Notes: generated from the sequence alone by a model not told the origin. 64,000 bases of DNA from Qipengyuania soli (GCF_015529805.1 NZ_CP064654.1:1674001-1738000), one strand, 5' to 3'. Counted from the stretch's first letter, positions 27,452-39,068 are shown. Numbers and translations are program-made.

Positions 27452-28990
27452 ATGGGACGCATCTTCACCTTGTTCGCCGCGCTGCTAGCGCTCCTTGCTC
27501 CTGCGATGGCGCTGGCCGATCCGGCGGACATCGACGCTGCCGCGCGGGGCGTGGTGCGCGTTGTCATCATCGGGCAGGACGGGGATGAGCTTTACCCTGT
27601 CAGTCATGGCACGGGCTTTGCCGTGGCAGCCGACAAGATCGTGACCAACGCCCACGTCGTGCGCGATGCGATGCGCGACAACGAGCTGCGGATCGGCATT
27701 ATTCCCAGCGGTGGGGGCGAGGCGGTTTACGGCCAGTTGATCACCACCTCGACCAAGAACGATCTCGCGCTCGTCCGCATCACCGGATCGCTCCGCTTGC
27801 CGCAACTCGCACTGGCCGGTGGAGCGCCGCCCGACAGCGGCGACGTGACCAGCGTCGGCTATCCGATGAATGTCGACCGCGCGCAGGGACTTTCGCTGGC
27901 AGACCTCTTCCGCAGCCAGCCGCCGGTGAAGAGCCGTGGCTTCGTTTCGGGAGCGCGGCCCAGCAAGCAGTTCGATTCGATCCTCCACACCGCCCCCATC
28001 GCGCGCGGCAATTCGGGTGGCCCGCTGCTCGACAATTGCGGGCGCGTGCTGGGCGTCAACAGCTTCGGGTCCGACAACGATGGGGGCGATGCGGAATTCT
28101 TCTTCGCCGTATCCAACCGCGAACTGATCCCCTTCCTCAAGGCCAATGGCGTCACGCCACGGGTGAACGACCTGCCCTGTCGCTCAATGGCCGACCTCGA
28201 CGAAGCGGAACGCCAGCGGATGGAGCGCGAGCAGATGGTCGCGCGGCAGGACCTCGAGCAGCAGACCGAAGAACTGCGCACCAAGCGCGAGCGGGCCATG
28301 CTGGAAGCGGAACAGGGAGTCATCACCGACCGCGAGGATCGCGTCTTCCTGTCTTTCGTCCTGCTCCTTGTCGCTTTCGGGCTTGGTCAGTGGGCGCTTT
28401 CGCTGTGGAATGCCGAACCGCGCGACGAGAAGCGCCTGCGCATCGTTGGCGGGGCTGCGGCGGCTGTGACGCTGGCTGCGCTGGCCGCCTACCTGACGCG
28501 TCCGGGCCTCGACGAAATCGACCGGCGCGTGGCCGCCGCCATGCAGGAGGATGCACCCGACCACGGTAATGAAGCGCCAGAGACCGGCGACATGGCGCTG
28601 AAGTGCGTCCTCATCCCGGAACGCAGCCGCATCACGACTTCGGACACCGAGGACGTCGACTTCGACTGGACCAGCGGCGGCTGCGTCAACGAGCGTACCC
28701 AGTACGGATTCTCCGGCGGCACGTGGTCGCGCATCTTCGTGCCCAATTCGGAAGACGCGGTCTCGGTCAACAGCTTCGATCCCGACCGCAAGATCTACCG
28801 CGTCGAACGTTACCTCCTGTCGCGCAGCGCGATGGAAGAGGCACGCATCGCGCGCGGCAAGTACAGCGCACCCCAATGCGGCGTCGAAGGTGCGGCGGGC
28901 AGCCTCGGCGACCTGCAGGGCGAGGTTACCAGCCAGCTACCCCAGCAGCCGAACGAGCGGCTGGTCTACGAGTGCAGCCCGAAGAATTAG
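27452..28990 (+). CDS. Membrane-anchored trypsin-like serine protease with C-terminal periplasmic domain
   Basis: 512 residues. A signal peptide (residues 1-22) precedes a trypsin-like domain whose triad is His in TNAHVVRD, Asp in TKNDLALV and Ser in ARGNSGGPLLD. A coiled-coil stretch (about residues 245-290, many Glu/Arg/Gln) leads into two predicted membrane segments (FLSFVLLLVAFGLGQWALSL and VGGAAAAVTLAALAAYL). The final 150 residues are polar and unknown, perhaps a sensor domain. No PDZ domain is visible, unlike DegP or HtrA. It diverges from DUF1203 across a 97-base gap. Confidence 0.85.
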   Translation: MGRIFTLFAALLALLAPAMALADPADIDAAARGVVRVVIIGQDGDELYPVSHGTGFAVAADKIVTNAHVVRDAMRDNELRIGIIPSGGGEAVYGQLITTSTKNDLALVRITGSLRLPQLALAGGAPPDSGDVTSVGYPMNVDRAQGLSLADLFRSQPPVKSRGFVSGARPSKQFDSILHTAPIARGNSGGPLLDNCGRVLGVNSFGSDNDGGDAEFFFAVSNRELIPFLKANGVTPRVNDLPCRSMADLDEAERQRMEREQMVARQDLEQQTEELRTKRERAMLEAEQGVITDREDRVFLSFVLLLVAFGLGQWALSLWNAEPRDEKRLRIVGGAAAAVTLAALAAYLTRPGLDEIDRRVAAAMQEDAPDHGNEAPETGDMALKCVLIPERSRITTSDTEDVDFDWTSGGCVNERTQYGFSGGTWSRIFVPNSEDAVSVNSFDPDRKIYRVERYLLSRSAMEEARIARGKYSAPQCGVEGAAGSLGDLQGEVTSQLPQQPNERLVYECSPKN

Positions 28991-29016
28991 AGCCGGAGCT
29001 TTTCAGCAGGACCCGA

Positions 29017-29847
29017 CTAGGCCGCCAGCGCCTCCCCGCTCAGCGTGATGCGGTGCATTTCGCGGGCGTATCCCTGATAGTCGTTCAGCGCATAATGCCA
29101 GGTGGTGCGGTTGTCCCAGATCGCCACCGTGCCGGGCTTCCATTCCAGCCGGCAGGTGTTGTCCGCGGCGGTCGCTGCCGCATAGAGGCGCTGGAGCAAC
29201 GGCATGCTTTCCTCGCGCGTCTTGCCGACGATGTTCCAGGTGAAGGCGCTGTTGACGTAGAGCAGCTTGCGGCCCGTTTGCGGGTGGCGGATGACGACGG
29301 GATGGGTGGCGCCGGTCTTCAGTGACTGGCCGCGCAGTTCGCTGCCCATGTCGGTCTTGGCGTAAAGACCGCCCTCTTCATAGATGTGATCGGCCGTGTG
29401 GTAGGCCTGCAGCCCCTCGATCTCGGCCTTGAGATCGTCGGGCAGCGCGTCGTAGGCCTCGCCCATGTGCGCCCACATGGTGTCGCCGCCAGTAGGCGGA
29501 AGATGGCGCGCGACCAGCACCGAGCCCATCGCGGGCACCTGGTCATAGGAATGGTCGGTGTGCCAGCCGCCGCCGATATTGGTGGTCTGGTCCTCGCGCT
29601 TCCTGACGATGGCGATTTCGGGATGCTCTTCGGTCAGCGGGAAATAATTGTTGATGTCGATCCCGCCCCAGCGCTGGGCGAAGAGGATATGCGCCTCGGG
29701 AGTGAAATCGTGCTGGTCGCGGAAGATGGCCACGCCGTGCTCGTAGATGGCGCGCTTGATCGCATCCATCGCCGCGCCCTCGGCCTCGGCCAGGCGGACA
29801 CCGGAAAATTCGACCCCGCAATTGGGGGCCAGCGGCACCATTTCCAT
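29017..29847 (-). CDS. TauD/TfdA family Fe(II)/2-oxoglutarate dioxygenase
   Basis: 276 residues. The Fe(II) ligands are His and Asp in GWHTDHSY and the distal His in DNRTTWHYALND; the 2-oxoglutarate-binding Arg is probably in YAREMHRITL. Members hydroxylate taurine, alkyl sulfonates or other substrates; no substrate is shown here. The ATG at 29847 follows AAGGGAAAG. The frame is open upstream but the extension lacks family residues. It diverges from the atp operon across 207 bases. Confidence 0.9.
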   Translation of the reverse strand: MEMVPLAPNCGVEFSGVRLAEAEGAAMDAIKRAIYEHGVAIFRDQHDFTPEAHILFAQRWGGIDINNYFPLTEEHPEIAIVRKREDQTTNIGGGWHTDHSYDQVPAMGSVLVARHLPPTGGDTMWAHMGEAYDALPDDLKAEIEGLQAYHTADHIYEEGGLYAKTDMGSELRGQSLKTGATHPVVIRHPQTGRKLLYVNSAFTWNIVGKTREESMPLLQRLYAAATAADNTCRLEWKPGTVAIWDNRTTWHYALNDYQGYAREMHRITLSGEALAA

Positions 29848-30054
29848 CGCATCTTTCCCTTGCGACCGCGCGTGCTTCGGCGACAGTCTATGCCTGTCCG
29901 ACCCAAAGTCCAATCTTTCCGGGGCTGACTCGGGTTGCAAGTGCCAAGACCCTTTGCTAGGCGCGCGCCGACCCTGCCGGGGCGACTCTGTTTCGCCTGC
30001 CTATCGGTGCGGTTGCACAGACTTTTCTTCCGGACCCAAGAGGACCTCAAGCGC

Positions 30055-30609
30055 GTGGATATTTCCGCCGGTATTCAGGCTAGCCTGGCAGGCCGCTATG
30101 CATCGGCCCTGTTCGATCTCGCATCCGAGAACGGGACCGTTACCGCGGTCGAATCGGATCTCGAGAAGATCGAGGCTGCTCTCGCCGAATCGAACGAGCT
30201 TTCGCTGCTCACTACCAACCCCAAGGTTTCGCGCGCTGCTGCGGAACAGGCGCTGGCAGGTGTGGCCAAGGTTCTCGGCCTTTCGGCCCTTTCGCAGAAC
30301 TTCCTCGGCGTGCTGGCGCAGAACCGCCGGCTGTCGCAGCTGCCGGCCGTGATCCGCGCCTTTCGCGCTATTGCCGCTGCCCAGCGTGGCGAAGTCACCG
30401 CCGAAGTCACCAGCGCCCATGCCCTCACCGACGCGCAGCTCGACCAGCTCAAGGCCAAGCTGACCGCGCGCGAGGGCCGCACTGTAAAGCTTACCACCAA
30501 GGTCGACCCCGATCTCCTCGGCGGCCTTGTCGTCACCATCGGTTCGAAGCGCATCGACGCCTCGATCCGCACCCGTCTCAATTCTCTCGCCCAGGCCATG
30601 AAGGCTTAA
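30055..30609 (+). CDS. atpH: ATP synthase F1 subunit delta
   Basis: 184 residues: an N-terminal helical bundle ([15 protein letters not shown]) and the C-terminal region [34 protein letters not shown]. The delta subunit links F1 to the peripheral stalk of F0. The GTG at 30055 is used because the conserved segment [19 protein letters not shown] begins there and AAGAGGA lies upstream; the frame is open further upstream. It is the first gene of the operon. The F0 genes are absent here, as is common in alphaproteobacteria. Confidence 0.95.
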   Translation: MDISAGIQASLAGRYASALFDLASENGTVTAVESDLEKIEAALAESNELSLLTTNPKVSRAAAEQALAGVAKVLGLSALSQNFLGVLAQNRRLSQLPAVIRAFRAIAAAQRGEVTAEVTSAHALTDAQLDQLKAKLTAREGRTVKLTTKVDPDLLGGLVVTIGSKRIDASIRTRLNSLAQAMKA

Positions 30610-30621
30610 AGGACTAGAAAC

Positions 30622-32151
30622 ATGGATATCCGCGCCGCAGAAATCTCCAAGGTCATCAAGGACCAGATCGCCAACTTCGGCACCGAAGCCGAGGTGAGCG
30701 AAGTCGGTTCCGTGCTGTCGGTGGGTGACGGTATTGCCCGCATCCACGGCCTCGACAGCGTGCAGGCTGGCGAGATGATCGAATTCTCCAACGGCATGCA
30801 GGGCATGGCCCTCAACCTGGAAGCCGACAATGTCGGTGCGGTGATCTTCGGTTCGGACGCCACCATCAAGGAAGGCGACAGCGTCAAGCGCACCGGGACC
30901 ATCGTGGACGTTCCCGTCGGCAAGGGCCTGCTCGGCCGCGTCGTCGACGCACTCGGCAACCCGATCGACGGCAAGGGCCCGATCGTCGCCGAGAAGCGCG
31001 CACGCGTCGAATCGAAGGCGCCGGGCATCATCCCGCGCCAGTCGGTTTCGGAACCCGTCCAGTCGGGCCTCAAGGCCATCGACGCCCTCGTCCCCGTCGG
31101 CCGTGGCCAGCGCGAGCTGATCATCGGTGACCGCCAGACCGGCAAGACCGCCGTCGCGATCGACACCTTCATCAACCAGAAGGAAGCGAACCAGGGCAGC
31201 GACGAGAGCAAGAAGCTCTACTGCATCTACGTCGCCGTCGGCCAGAAGCGCTCGACCGTCGCACAGATCGTCCGCGCGCTCGAAGAAAACGGCGCGATGG
31301 AATACTCGATCGTCGTCGCCGCTACCGCTTCGGAGCCCGCTCCGCTGCAGTACCTCGCGCCCTACACCGGTGCCGCGATGGGTGAATTCTTCCGCGACAA
31401 CGGCATGCACGCCGTGATCGTGTACGACGACCTTTCGAAGCAGGCCGTCGCCTACCGCCAGATGTCGCTGCTGCTGCGCCGCCCGCCGGGCCGCGAAGCC
31501 TACCCCGGCGACGTGTTCTACCTCCACAGCCGCCTGCTCGAGCGCGCGGCGAAGATGTCGGACGAAAACGGCGGCGGTTCGCTGACCGCGCTGCCGATCA
31601 TCGAAACCCAGGCGGGCGACGTGTCGGCCTACATTCCGACCAACGTGATCTCGATCACCGACGGCCAGATCTTCCTCGAAACCGACCTCTTCTACCAGGG
31701 CATCCGTCCGGCCATCAACGTCGGCCTGTCGGTGTCGCGTGTGGGCGGTGCCGCCCAGACCAAGGCGATGAAGAAGGTCGCGGGCTCGATGAAGCTCGAC
31801 CTCGCCCAGTATCGCGAAATGGCCGCCTTCGCGCAGTTCGGCTCGGACCTCGACGCCGCAACGCAGAAGCTGCTCAACCGCGGTGCGCGCCTGACCGAGC
31901 TGCTCAAGCAGCGCCAGTTCAACCCGATGCCGGTGGAAGAGCAGGTCGTTTCGATCTTCGCAGGCACCAACGGCTACCTCGACGCGATCCCGACCGACCG
32001 CGTCACCGCCTATGAAGAGCAGATGCTGTCCTTCATGCGTACCGAACACGCCGCCGTGCTCAAGGAAATCCGCGACACCGGCAAGTTCGAGGACGATGTG
32101 AAGAACAAGGTCGTCGACGCGCTTCAGGCTTTCGCCAAGCAGTTCGCCTGA
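30622..32151 (+). CDS. atpA: ATP synthase F1 subunit alpha
   Basis: 509 residues. Walker A is [13 protein letters not shown]; the N-terminal [31 protein letters not shown] and the C-terminal [13 protein letters not shown] are typical. Alpha subunits hold the non-catalytic nucleotide sites in the alpha3beta3 ring. The gene follows atpH by 12 bases with an AAAGGA ribosome binding site. Confidence 0.98.
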   Translation: MDIRAAEISKVIKDQIANFGTEAEVSEVGSVLSVGDGIARIHGLDSVQAGEMIEFSNGMQGMALNLEADNVGAVIFGSDATIKEGDSVKRTGTIVDVPVGKGLLGRVVDALGNPIDGKGPIVAEKRARVESKAPGIIPRQSVSEPVQSGLKAIDALVPVGRGQRELIIGDRQTGKTAVAIDTFINQKEANQGSDESKKLYCIYVAVGQKRSTVAQIVRALEENGAMEYSIVVAATASEPAPLQYLAPYTGAAMGEFFRDNGMHAVIVYDDLSKQAVAYRQMSLLLRRPPGREAYPGDVFYLHSRLLERAAKMSDENGGGSLTALPIIETQAGDVSAYIPTNVISITDGQIFLETDLFYQGIRPAINVGLSVSRVGGAAQTKAMKKVAGSMKLDLAQYREMAAFAQFGSDLDAATQKLLNRGARLTELLKQRQFNPMPVEEQVVSIFAGTNGYLDAIPTDRVTAYEEQMLSFMRTEHAAVLKEIRDTGKFEDDVKNKVVDALQAFAKQFA

Positions 32152-32179
32152 GACCCAAGAGACTAGCTAGGGAGCCGTC

Positions 32180-33055
32180 ATGGCCTCGCTGAAAGAACTC
32201 AAGGGCCGGATCAACTCGGTCAAGTCGACCCAGAAGATCACCAAGGCCAAGCAGATGGTCGCAGCGGCCAAGCTGCGCCGTGCGCAGGCTGCCGCCGAAG
32301 CCGCACGCCCCTATGCCGAACGGCTGTCGGGCGTGATGGCCTCGCTCGCCTCCAAGGTGAGCGGCGACAGCGCGCCGAAGCTGCTCAAGGGCACCGGTTC
32401 GGACAAGCGCCACCTGCTGGTGGTCGTGAACACCGACAAGGGCCTGTGCGGCGGCCTCAACTCGAACATCGTCAAGGCTGCCAAGCAGAAGGCCGCCAAG
32501 CTGATCGCCGAGGGCAAGGAAGTGCACTTCTACCTCATCGGCAAGAAGGGCCGTGCCCCGATCAAGCGCGACTATGCCGAGCGGATCGACCACTGGTTCG
32601 ACACCTCTGCCGTGCGCCAGCCCGGTTTCGAGGAAGCCGAAGCCATCGCAGACGACCTGATCGCACGTTTCGAAAAGGGCGAATTCGATGTCGCCCACCT
32701 CGTCTACCCGATCTTCCAGTCGGCCCTGGCGCAGGAACCGACGGTCGACCAGCTGATCCCGGTCCCCTCGCCTGCGACCGATACCGCAGCCGGTGGCGAT
32801 GCCGTGGTCGAGTACGAGCCGGGCGAGGAGGAAATCCTCGAAGAACTGCTGCCGCGCTACGTCAAGACCCAGGTCTTCGGTGCGCTGATCGAACGCGAGG
32901 CATCCGAACAGGGTGCATCGATGACCGCCATGGACAATGCCACGCGCAACGCCGGCGACCTCATCAACAAGCTGACGATCCAGTACAACCGCAGCCGCCA
33001 GGCCGCGATTACCACCGAACTGATCGAAATCATTGCCGGTGCGGAAGCACTGTAA
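32180..33055 (+). CDS. atpG: ATP synthase F1 subunit gamma
   Basis: 291 residues. The N-terminal helix [28 protein letters not shown] and the C-terminal [18 protein letters not shown] are the two halves of the central rotor coiled coil; the [11 protein letters not shown] motif is in the middle. An acidic segment around residues 195-230 (Glu/Asp-rich) is an insertion of a sort seen in related bacteria. Gamma rotates inside the alpha/beta ring. It is followed by a lipoprotein gene 10 bases downstream, not directly by atpD. Confidence 0.97.
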   Translation: MASLKELKGRINSVKSTQKITKAKQMVAAAKLRRAQAAAEAARPYAERLSGVMASLASKVSGDSAPKLLKGTGSDKRHLLVVVNTDKGLCGGLNSNIVKAAKQKAAKLIAEGKEVHFYLIGKKGRAPIKRDYAERIDHWFDTSAVRQPGFEEAEAIADDLIARFEKGEFDVAHLVYPIFQSALAQEPTVDQLIPVPSPATDTAAGGDAVVEYEPGEEEILEELLPRYVKTQVFGALIEREASEQGASMTAMDNATRNAGDLINKLTIQYNRSRQAAITTELIEIIAGAEAL

Positions 33056-33065
33056 GGACCCTCAC

Positions 33066-33437
33066 GTGAAGAAAATCGCCCTCCTTCTCCCCGTTCTCGC
33101 CCTCGCCGCCTGCGGCCAGCAGGCCGAAGAAGCACCGGCAGCTGCCGAGACGGTTGCGGCCGCTCCCGAGCCGGTCAACACCCTGCCCGCGCCGGACCAG
33201 GAAACCTTCAGCAAGCTCTTCGGCGAAGCATGTGAAGGTGCCGAGCCGGTGAACACCGCCGTGTGCAAGCGCGCCGGCATGGGTTCGAAGGACGTCGTGT
33301 GCGAATACGGCCTCGGCGAAGACACTTACCTGCGCCACAAGGCGACCATCACCGCGAACGAGGACAGCACCGCATGGATGCTGGCCGACGCCGCGACCGT
33401 TTGCGCCGAGCATGGCGCCCACCACAAAGCCTCCTGA
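33066..33437 (+). CDS. Small lipoprotein of unknown function inside the atp operon
   Basis: 123 residues. The N-terminus VKKIALLLPVLALAAC is a lipoprotein signal with lipobox LAAC (Cys at about residue 16). The mature part is Ala/Glu/Pro-rich for about 40 residues, then a compact domain with three Cys (FGEACEGAEPVNTAVCK, VVCEYG) and a fourth in DAATVCAEHG, enough for two disulfides. The GTG start has AAGGA 6 bases upstream. It sits between atpG and atpD on the same strand with 10- and 20-base gaps, so it is probably co-transcribed. I do not recognise the family. Confidence 0.78.
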   Translation: MKKIALLLPVLALAACGQQAEEAPAAAETVAAAPEPVNTLPAPDQETFSKLFGEACEGAEPVNTAVCKRAGMGSKDVVCEYGLGEDTYLRHKATITANEDSTAWMLADAATVCAEHGAHHKAS

Positions 33438-33445
33438 TCCAGTAG

Positions 33446-34915
<1,470 letters not shown>

Positions 34916-34919
34916 GCAC

Positions 34920-35177
34920 ATGGCCCTCCACTTCGAACTCGTCACGCCGGCGAAGCTGGTCCGCTCCGAGGAAGTCCACATGGTGGTCGTCCCCGGCACG
35001 GAAGGCGAATTCGGCGTGCTCGAGGGCCATGCGCCCTTCATGTCGACGATCCGCGACGGTGCCGTGCAGGTCTACAAGACCGAAGGCGCCGCGCCCGAGA
35101 CCATCGAAGTCCGCGGCGGCTTCGCCGAGGTTTCGGAAAAGGGCCTGACGGTCCTGGCGGAGCACGTCGAAGGGTGA
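34920..35177 (+). CDS. atpC: ATP synthase F1 subunit epsilon
   Basis: 85 residues, shorter than the ~135 of E. coli: the beta-sandwich domain is present ([37 protein letters not shown]) but the C-terminal helical hairpin is missing. Short epsilon subunits without the inhibitory C-terminal helices are known in alphaproteobacteria. Epsilon couples the rotor to F1 and in longer forms inhibits ATP hydrolysis. It starts 4 bases after atpD and ends the operon before a terminator. Confidence 0.93.
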   Translation: MALHFELVTPAKLVRSEEVHMVVVPGTEGEFGVLEGHAPFMSTIRDGAVQVYKTEGAAPETIEVRGGFAEVSEKGLTVLAEHVEG

Positions 35178-35201
35178 TCCTTCCGCAGCTCGTGAAATTC
35201 G

Positions 35202-35231
35202 AAAGGGCGGTCCTGCGGGGCCGCCCTTTTT
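35202..35231 (+). terminator. Rho-independent terminator of the atp operon
   Basis: Stem AAAGGGCGG (35202-35210) pairs with CCGCCCTTT at 35221-35229, with a 10-base loop and a following T run (TTTTTCG). It starts 24 bases after the atpC stop. Confidence 0.85.
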
Positions 35232-35317
35232 CGTTTCATCGGCCGTACTTTCCGCAACAGGTGAAAACCCGCCACCTCGCCTTGGCGACTGGTACCTAGC
35301 AAGGGCATCACCCTGCA

Positions 35318-36805
35318 ATGACAGCGGCTCAGGCAGGCGCGGTGCAGACCGAAAGGCGCGGCAGGTATGGCGAGATCGCCGTGCTCGCCGCGCTTGCACT
35401 CGTGACCTTCGCCGTCCGCGCAGCATGGTTCGGCGATCCCAATGCCGACATCGACGAGCAGCTTTACTCGCTGATCGGGCTCGAGATGACCCACGGCGCG
35501 CTCCCATACGTCGACCTGTGGGACCGCAAGCCGATTGGCCTGTTCGCTTTGTTTGCCCTCGCCCACCTGATTGGCGGGCCGGGACCCGTTGCCTACCAGG
35601 TGCTGGCAGCGTTGTTCACCGTCGGTGGAGCGTGGATGACCTACCGGTTGGCGAGAAGCCTGGTCGACCGGATAACCGCACTCGGCGCGGGGCTCCTCTA
35701 CATCTTCCTGCTTTCGATTTACGGAAGCCAATCGGGACAGGCGGAGGCTTTTTTCGTTCCGATGATGCTCTGCATGGCGCTGCTGGTCATCGATCCACAC
35801 CATGCTCGCGCCTTGCAGCGCTCCCTGATCGCAATGTCGATCGGAGGCATCGCGCTCCAGGTGAAATACACAGTACTCCCCCAGTGCATCTTCTTCGGAT
35901 TGTGGGCATTGTGGGGGCAGTTCCGTATGGGGAAACAGTGGTCAGCACTTGTTGGTCAAGCTGTCAGCTTCGCGGCACTCGGAATCCTCCCGACATTTTT
36001 GATCGGGCTGGCATATGGGGTTGCCGGGCATTGGGACGAGTTCGCGTTCGCCAACTTCGTATCCTTTTTCGAGCGCCTTCCGGCTAATTCAGGGAGAATT
36101 GCATCGGGGCACTTGGTCTTCCTATTGCCCGTCTTTGGTTTGCTGGCACTCGGATTTTATGCAGCCTTCCGACTTTCGACACCGCGAGTCCCACACAATT
36201 ACCGGTTCTTTGTGCTCTGGCTGGGCGCGACCGTTTGCACGATTTACCTGCCTGCGACTGTCTATCTTTATTACTACGCGTCACTCGCTCCTGTCGTTGC
36301 GCTTACCAGCCTGCCCATTCTCGACCGCAAAGGCGCGATCGGCCCAATTCCCTTGATGCTGGCTTTGATCGCATTCGGCTACCTCCAATTCCTGCCGGGG
36401 AAGTATGAGAAGGCCGACGAGCATCGCGAGAAAATGACCAGCCTTGCAGCGGCGATCAAACCGAGGGTGAGCGGCAACAATTGCCTCTACATCTTCGACG
36501 GTCCCACCGCGCTTTATCGCATGACGAATTCCTGCTTGCCCACGCGCTACATCTATCCCGACCACCTCAACAATGCATTCGAGCGCAATTCGCTAGGCAT
36601 CTCGCAAGTTGCCGAAGTGGGCCGCATTCTGGCAAAGAAGCCGCCCGTGATTGTCACGGCCGACACCGCATTTACCCCTCAGAACGAGGAGTCAAAGGCT
36701 CTGGTCTGGACAACTGTCAAACACGACTATGTCGAGATCGCCATGGAGGAGCTGCACAAGCGCAAGATCCGCGTCTGGGCCCGGCGCGACACAGTGCCGC
36801 ACTGA
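35318..36805 (+). CDS. GT-C/GT39-like integral membrane protein (paralogue 1)
   Basis: 495 residues with about 10-11 predicted membrane segments. The first luminal loop holds GDPNADIDEQLYS followed by VDLWDRKPIGL, the acidic motif and basic pair seen in ArnT/PMT-type glycosyltransferases that use lipid-linked sugars. The C-terminal part is soluble (about residues 385-495) and ends in a periplasmic-looking domain with CLYIFDGPTALYRM and RYIYPDHLNN. A second gene at 39129 encodes a clear paralogue. Middle stretches (around 36061-36180) fall to about 52% GC, below the surroundings. Substrate unknown. Confidence 0.75.
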   Translation: MTAAQAGAVQTERRGRYGEIAVLAALALVTFAVRAAWFGDPNADIDEQLYSLIGLEMTHGALPYVDLWDRKPIGLFALFALAHLIGGPGPVAYQVLAALFTVGGAWMTYRLARSLVDRITALGAGLLYIFLLSIYGSQSGQAEAFFVPMMLCMALLVIDPHHARALQRSLIAMSIGGIALQVKYTVLPQCIFFGLWALWGQFRMGKQWSALVGQAVSFAALGILPTFLIGLAYGVAGHWDEFAFANFVSFFERLPANSGRIASGHLVFLLPVFGLLALGFYAAFRLSTPRVPHNYRFFVLWLGATVCTIYLPATVYLYYYASLAPVVALTSLPILDRKGAIGPIPLMLALIAFGYLQFLPGKYEKADEHREKMTSLAAAIKPRVSGNNCLYIFDGPTALYRMTNSCLPTRYIYPDHLNNAFERNSLGISQVAEVGRILAKKPPVIVTADTAFTPQNEESKALVWTTVKHDYVEIAMEELHKRKIRVWARRDTVPH

Positions 36806-36910
36806 CCCTTCGTCCACGCGAGTCGTCTCCTCGTCGAGCGGTTGGCCACAAGTGGCCCCGCGCAATGCTAGGCCAATCGCCATTGCATTGAATGCATTGG
36901 GAGACTGCAC

Positions 36911-39031
36911 TTGAAACTCGTATCCATGCTCGCCATGGCCGCCGCCATGACGCTGGCGACTTCTACCCCCGCAAACGCTCAGGACGACGGCATTCCCGGC
37001 CCCGAGCAGGACCCCTTTATCTGGCTGGAAGAAGCGCGCAGCGACAAGGCCATGGAATGGGTCAAGGCCGAGAACGAGCGCACGCTCGGCATGCTGACCA
37101 AGGATCCGCGCTTCGCCCAGCTGAAGGCCGAGGCTCTGGCAATCTTCGACAGCCAGGACCGCATTCCCTTCGTCAGCTTCCGCCCCGACGGGCTCTACAA
37201 TTTCTGGCAGGACAAGCAGAACCCGAAGGGGCTGCTGCGTCGCACTACGATCGAAAGCTACAGCACCGAACATCCCGAATGGGAAACCGTGCTCGACATC
37301 GATGCACTGGCTGCTGCGGAGGGCAAGGAGTGGGTCTACAAGGGCTCAAGCTGCCTGCCGCCCGACATGAACCTGTGCATGATCGCACTGTCGGATGGTG
37401 GCGAGGACGCGACGATCCTGCGCGAATTCGACACGGCGACCAAGACCTGGGTCGAGGACGGCTTCACGCTCGCGAACAAGAGCCAGGGTGGCGTTTCCTG
37501 GCTCGACAAGGATACTTTGCTGGTCGGCCGCGATTTCGGCGAAGGGACGCTGACCGAGAGCGAATATCCCTTCACCACCCGCCTGTGGAAGCGCGGCACC
37601 GATATCGTCAACGCCGAGGAAATCTACCGCGGCGAGCCGACCGACGTTTCGGCCGGGGTCTACCTGCTGCGTGACAGCGAGGACGTGATCCACGGTCGCA
37701 TCGCCTATCGCAGCGTAAGTTTCCACGACAGCGAATATTACGTCGAGAAGGACGGCAAATGGCTGAAGCTGGAAATCCCGTCCAAGGCCAGCCCTTACGG
37801 CATTGTCGATGGCCACATGCTCTATTCGACCGATGTCGACTGGACCGTCGACGGCCAGACCTTCCCCGCCGACAGCATCGTCGCGATGGATCTCAACGAG
37901 TGGAAGTCCGATCCCAACGGCGCGGCCAAGACGCTCGTTTGGGCGCCGGGTGACCGGCAGACCAAGAGCGGCGGGGCCAACACCGCTAGCTCGCTCTACA
38001 TCGGCCTGCTCGACAATGTCGTGGGCAAGGTCCTCAAGATCGATTTCGAGGACGGCAAGTGGGTGCAGCAGCAGGTTGCCCTGCCCGACAATGCCACCGT
38101 GGGCATCGCGGCCAGTTCGGACAAGACCGAGCAGATCATGTACACGGTCTCGGGCTTCCTCCAGCCGACGACGCTGTATTACACCGACGGCAGCGCCGCT
38201 CCGGCGGTGCTCAAGACCTCGCCCTCCTACTTCGATCCCGAGGGTATGAGCGTCGAGCAGTTCGAAGCGACCAGCAAGGACGGCACCAAGATCCCCTATT
38301 TCCTCGTCAAGCCGGCGGGGATGAAGATGGACGGGACCACCCCGACACTGATGTATGGCTATGGCGGCTACCAGATTTCCATGCTGCCGAGCTATCTCGG
38401 CGCCACCGGCAAGCTGTGGCTCGAGAATGGCGGGGCTTATGTGCTGACCAATCTGCGCGGTGGCGGCGAGTTCGGACCGAAGTGGCACCAGACGGCGATG
38501 CGCGAGAACAAGCAGCGCACCTGGGACGATTTCCAGGCGGTCGGCGACGACCTTGTCGCGCGCAAGATCACCAGTCCGGAGCATCTCGGGATACAGGGCG
38601 GCTCGCAGGGCGGGCTTCTGGTCGGCACGGCGCTGACCCAGCGCCCCGACCTGTTCAATGCTGCGATCGTGGCGATTCCGCTGTTCGATATGCTGCGCTT
38701 CCACCTGATCGGGCGCGGGGCATCATGGACCGGAGAATATGGCGACCCGCGCAATCCTGAAGAGCGCGCGTGGATCGAGCCTTATTCGCCTTACCAGCGC
38801 ATTGTCGAAGGCGTGGACTACCCCACCCCGTTCCTGTGGGCCTCGACCGCGGACGACCGCACGCATCCGGCACACGCGCGCAAGGGTGCGGCGAAACTCA
38901 AGGCGCTCGGCCAGCCCTATTACTATTACGAGGAAACCACCGGCGGCCACTCGGGCGGCGTGGACAATGAACAGCGCGCGCAATTGCAGGCGCTCCAGTT
39001 CGTCTACCTGCTCCAGCAGCTGAAGGACTGA
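36911..39031 (+). CDS. Secreted prolyl oligopeptidase family (S9) serine peptidase
   Basis: 706 residues with a signal peptide (ATSTPANAQDD). An N-terminal beta-propeller (about residues 60-420) is followed by an alpha/beta hydrolase domain. The triad is Ser in IQGGSQGGLLVG, Asp in STADDRTHPAHARK and His in TTGGHSGGVDN. It probably degrades peptides outside the cytosol. The TTG at 36911 is the start consistent with the signal peptide; an in-frame ATG lies 15 bases downstream. It lies between the two GT-C paralogue genes, all on the plus strand, but 105 and 97 bases apart. Confidence 0.88.
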   Translation: MKLVSMLAMAAAMTLATSTPANAQDDGIPGPEQDPFIWLEEARSDKAMEWVKAENERTLGMLTKDPRFAQLKAEALAIFDSQDRIPFVSFRPDGLYNFWQDKQNPKGLLRRTTIESYSTEHPEWETVLDIDALAAAEGKEWVYKGSSCLPPDMNLCMIALSDGGEDATILREFDTATKTWVEDGFTLANKSQGGVSWLDKDTLLVGRDFGEGTLTESEYPFTTRLWKRGTDIVNAEEIYRGEPTDVSAGVYLLRDSEDVIHGRIAYRSVSFHDSEYYVEKDGKWLKLEIPSKASPYGIVDGHMLYSTDVDWTVDGQTFPADSIVAMDLNEWKSDPNGAAKTLVWAPGDRQTKSGGANTASSLYIGLLDNVVGKVLKIDFEDGKWVQQQVALPDNATVGIAASSDKTEQIMYTVSGFLQPTTLYYTDGSAAPAVLKTSPSYFDPEGMSVEQFEATSKDGTKIPYFLVKPAGMKMDGTTPTLMYGYGGYQISMLPSYLGATGKLWLENGGAYVLTNLRGGGEFGPKWHQTAMRENKQRTWDDFQAVGDDLVARKITSPEHLGIQGGSQGGLLVGTALTQRPDLFNAAIVAIPLFDMLRFHLIGRGASWTGEYGDPRNPEERAWIEPYSPYQRIVEGVDYPTPFLWASTADDRTHPAHARKGAAKLKALGQPYYYYEETTGGHSGGVDNEQRAQLQALQFVYLLQQLKD

Positions 39032-39045
39032 GGCGAGAACCCGGG

Positions 39046-39068
39046 CCGGGATGCAGGCAGCATCCCGG
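39046..39068 (+). terminator. Strong hairpin downstream of the S9 peptidase gene
   Basis: A perfect 9-base stem CCGGGATGC / GCATCCCGG with a 5-base loop lies 14 bases after the stop codon. No T run follows, so termination is inferred from the hairpin and its position. Confidence 0.55.

Noticed and set aside
30001-32049. Long minus-strand open frame opposite atpH/atpA
   Set aside because: Codon-complement shadow of the ATP synthase genes, no recognisable domain. The same holds for 33326-35041 opposite atpD and 37346-38704 opposite the S9 peptidase.
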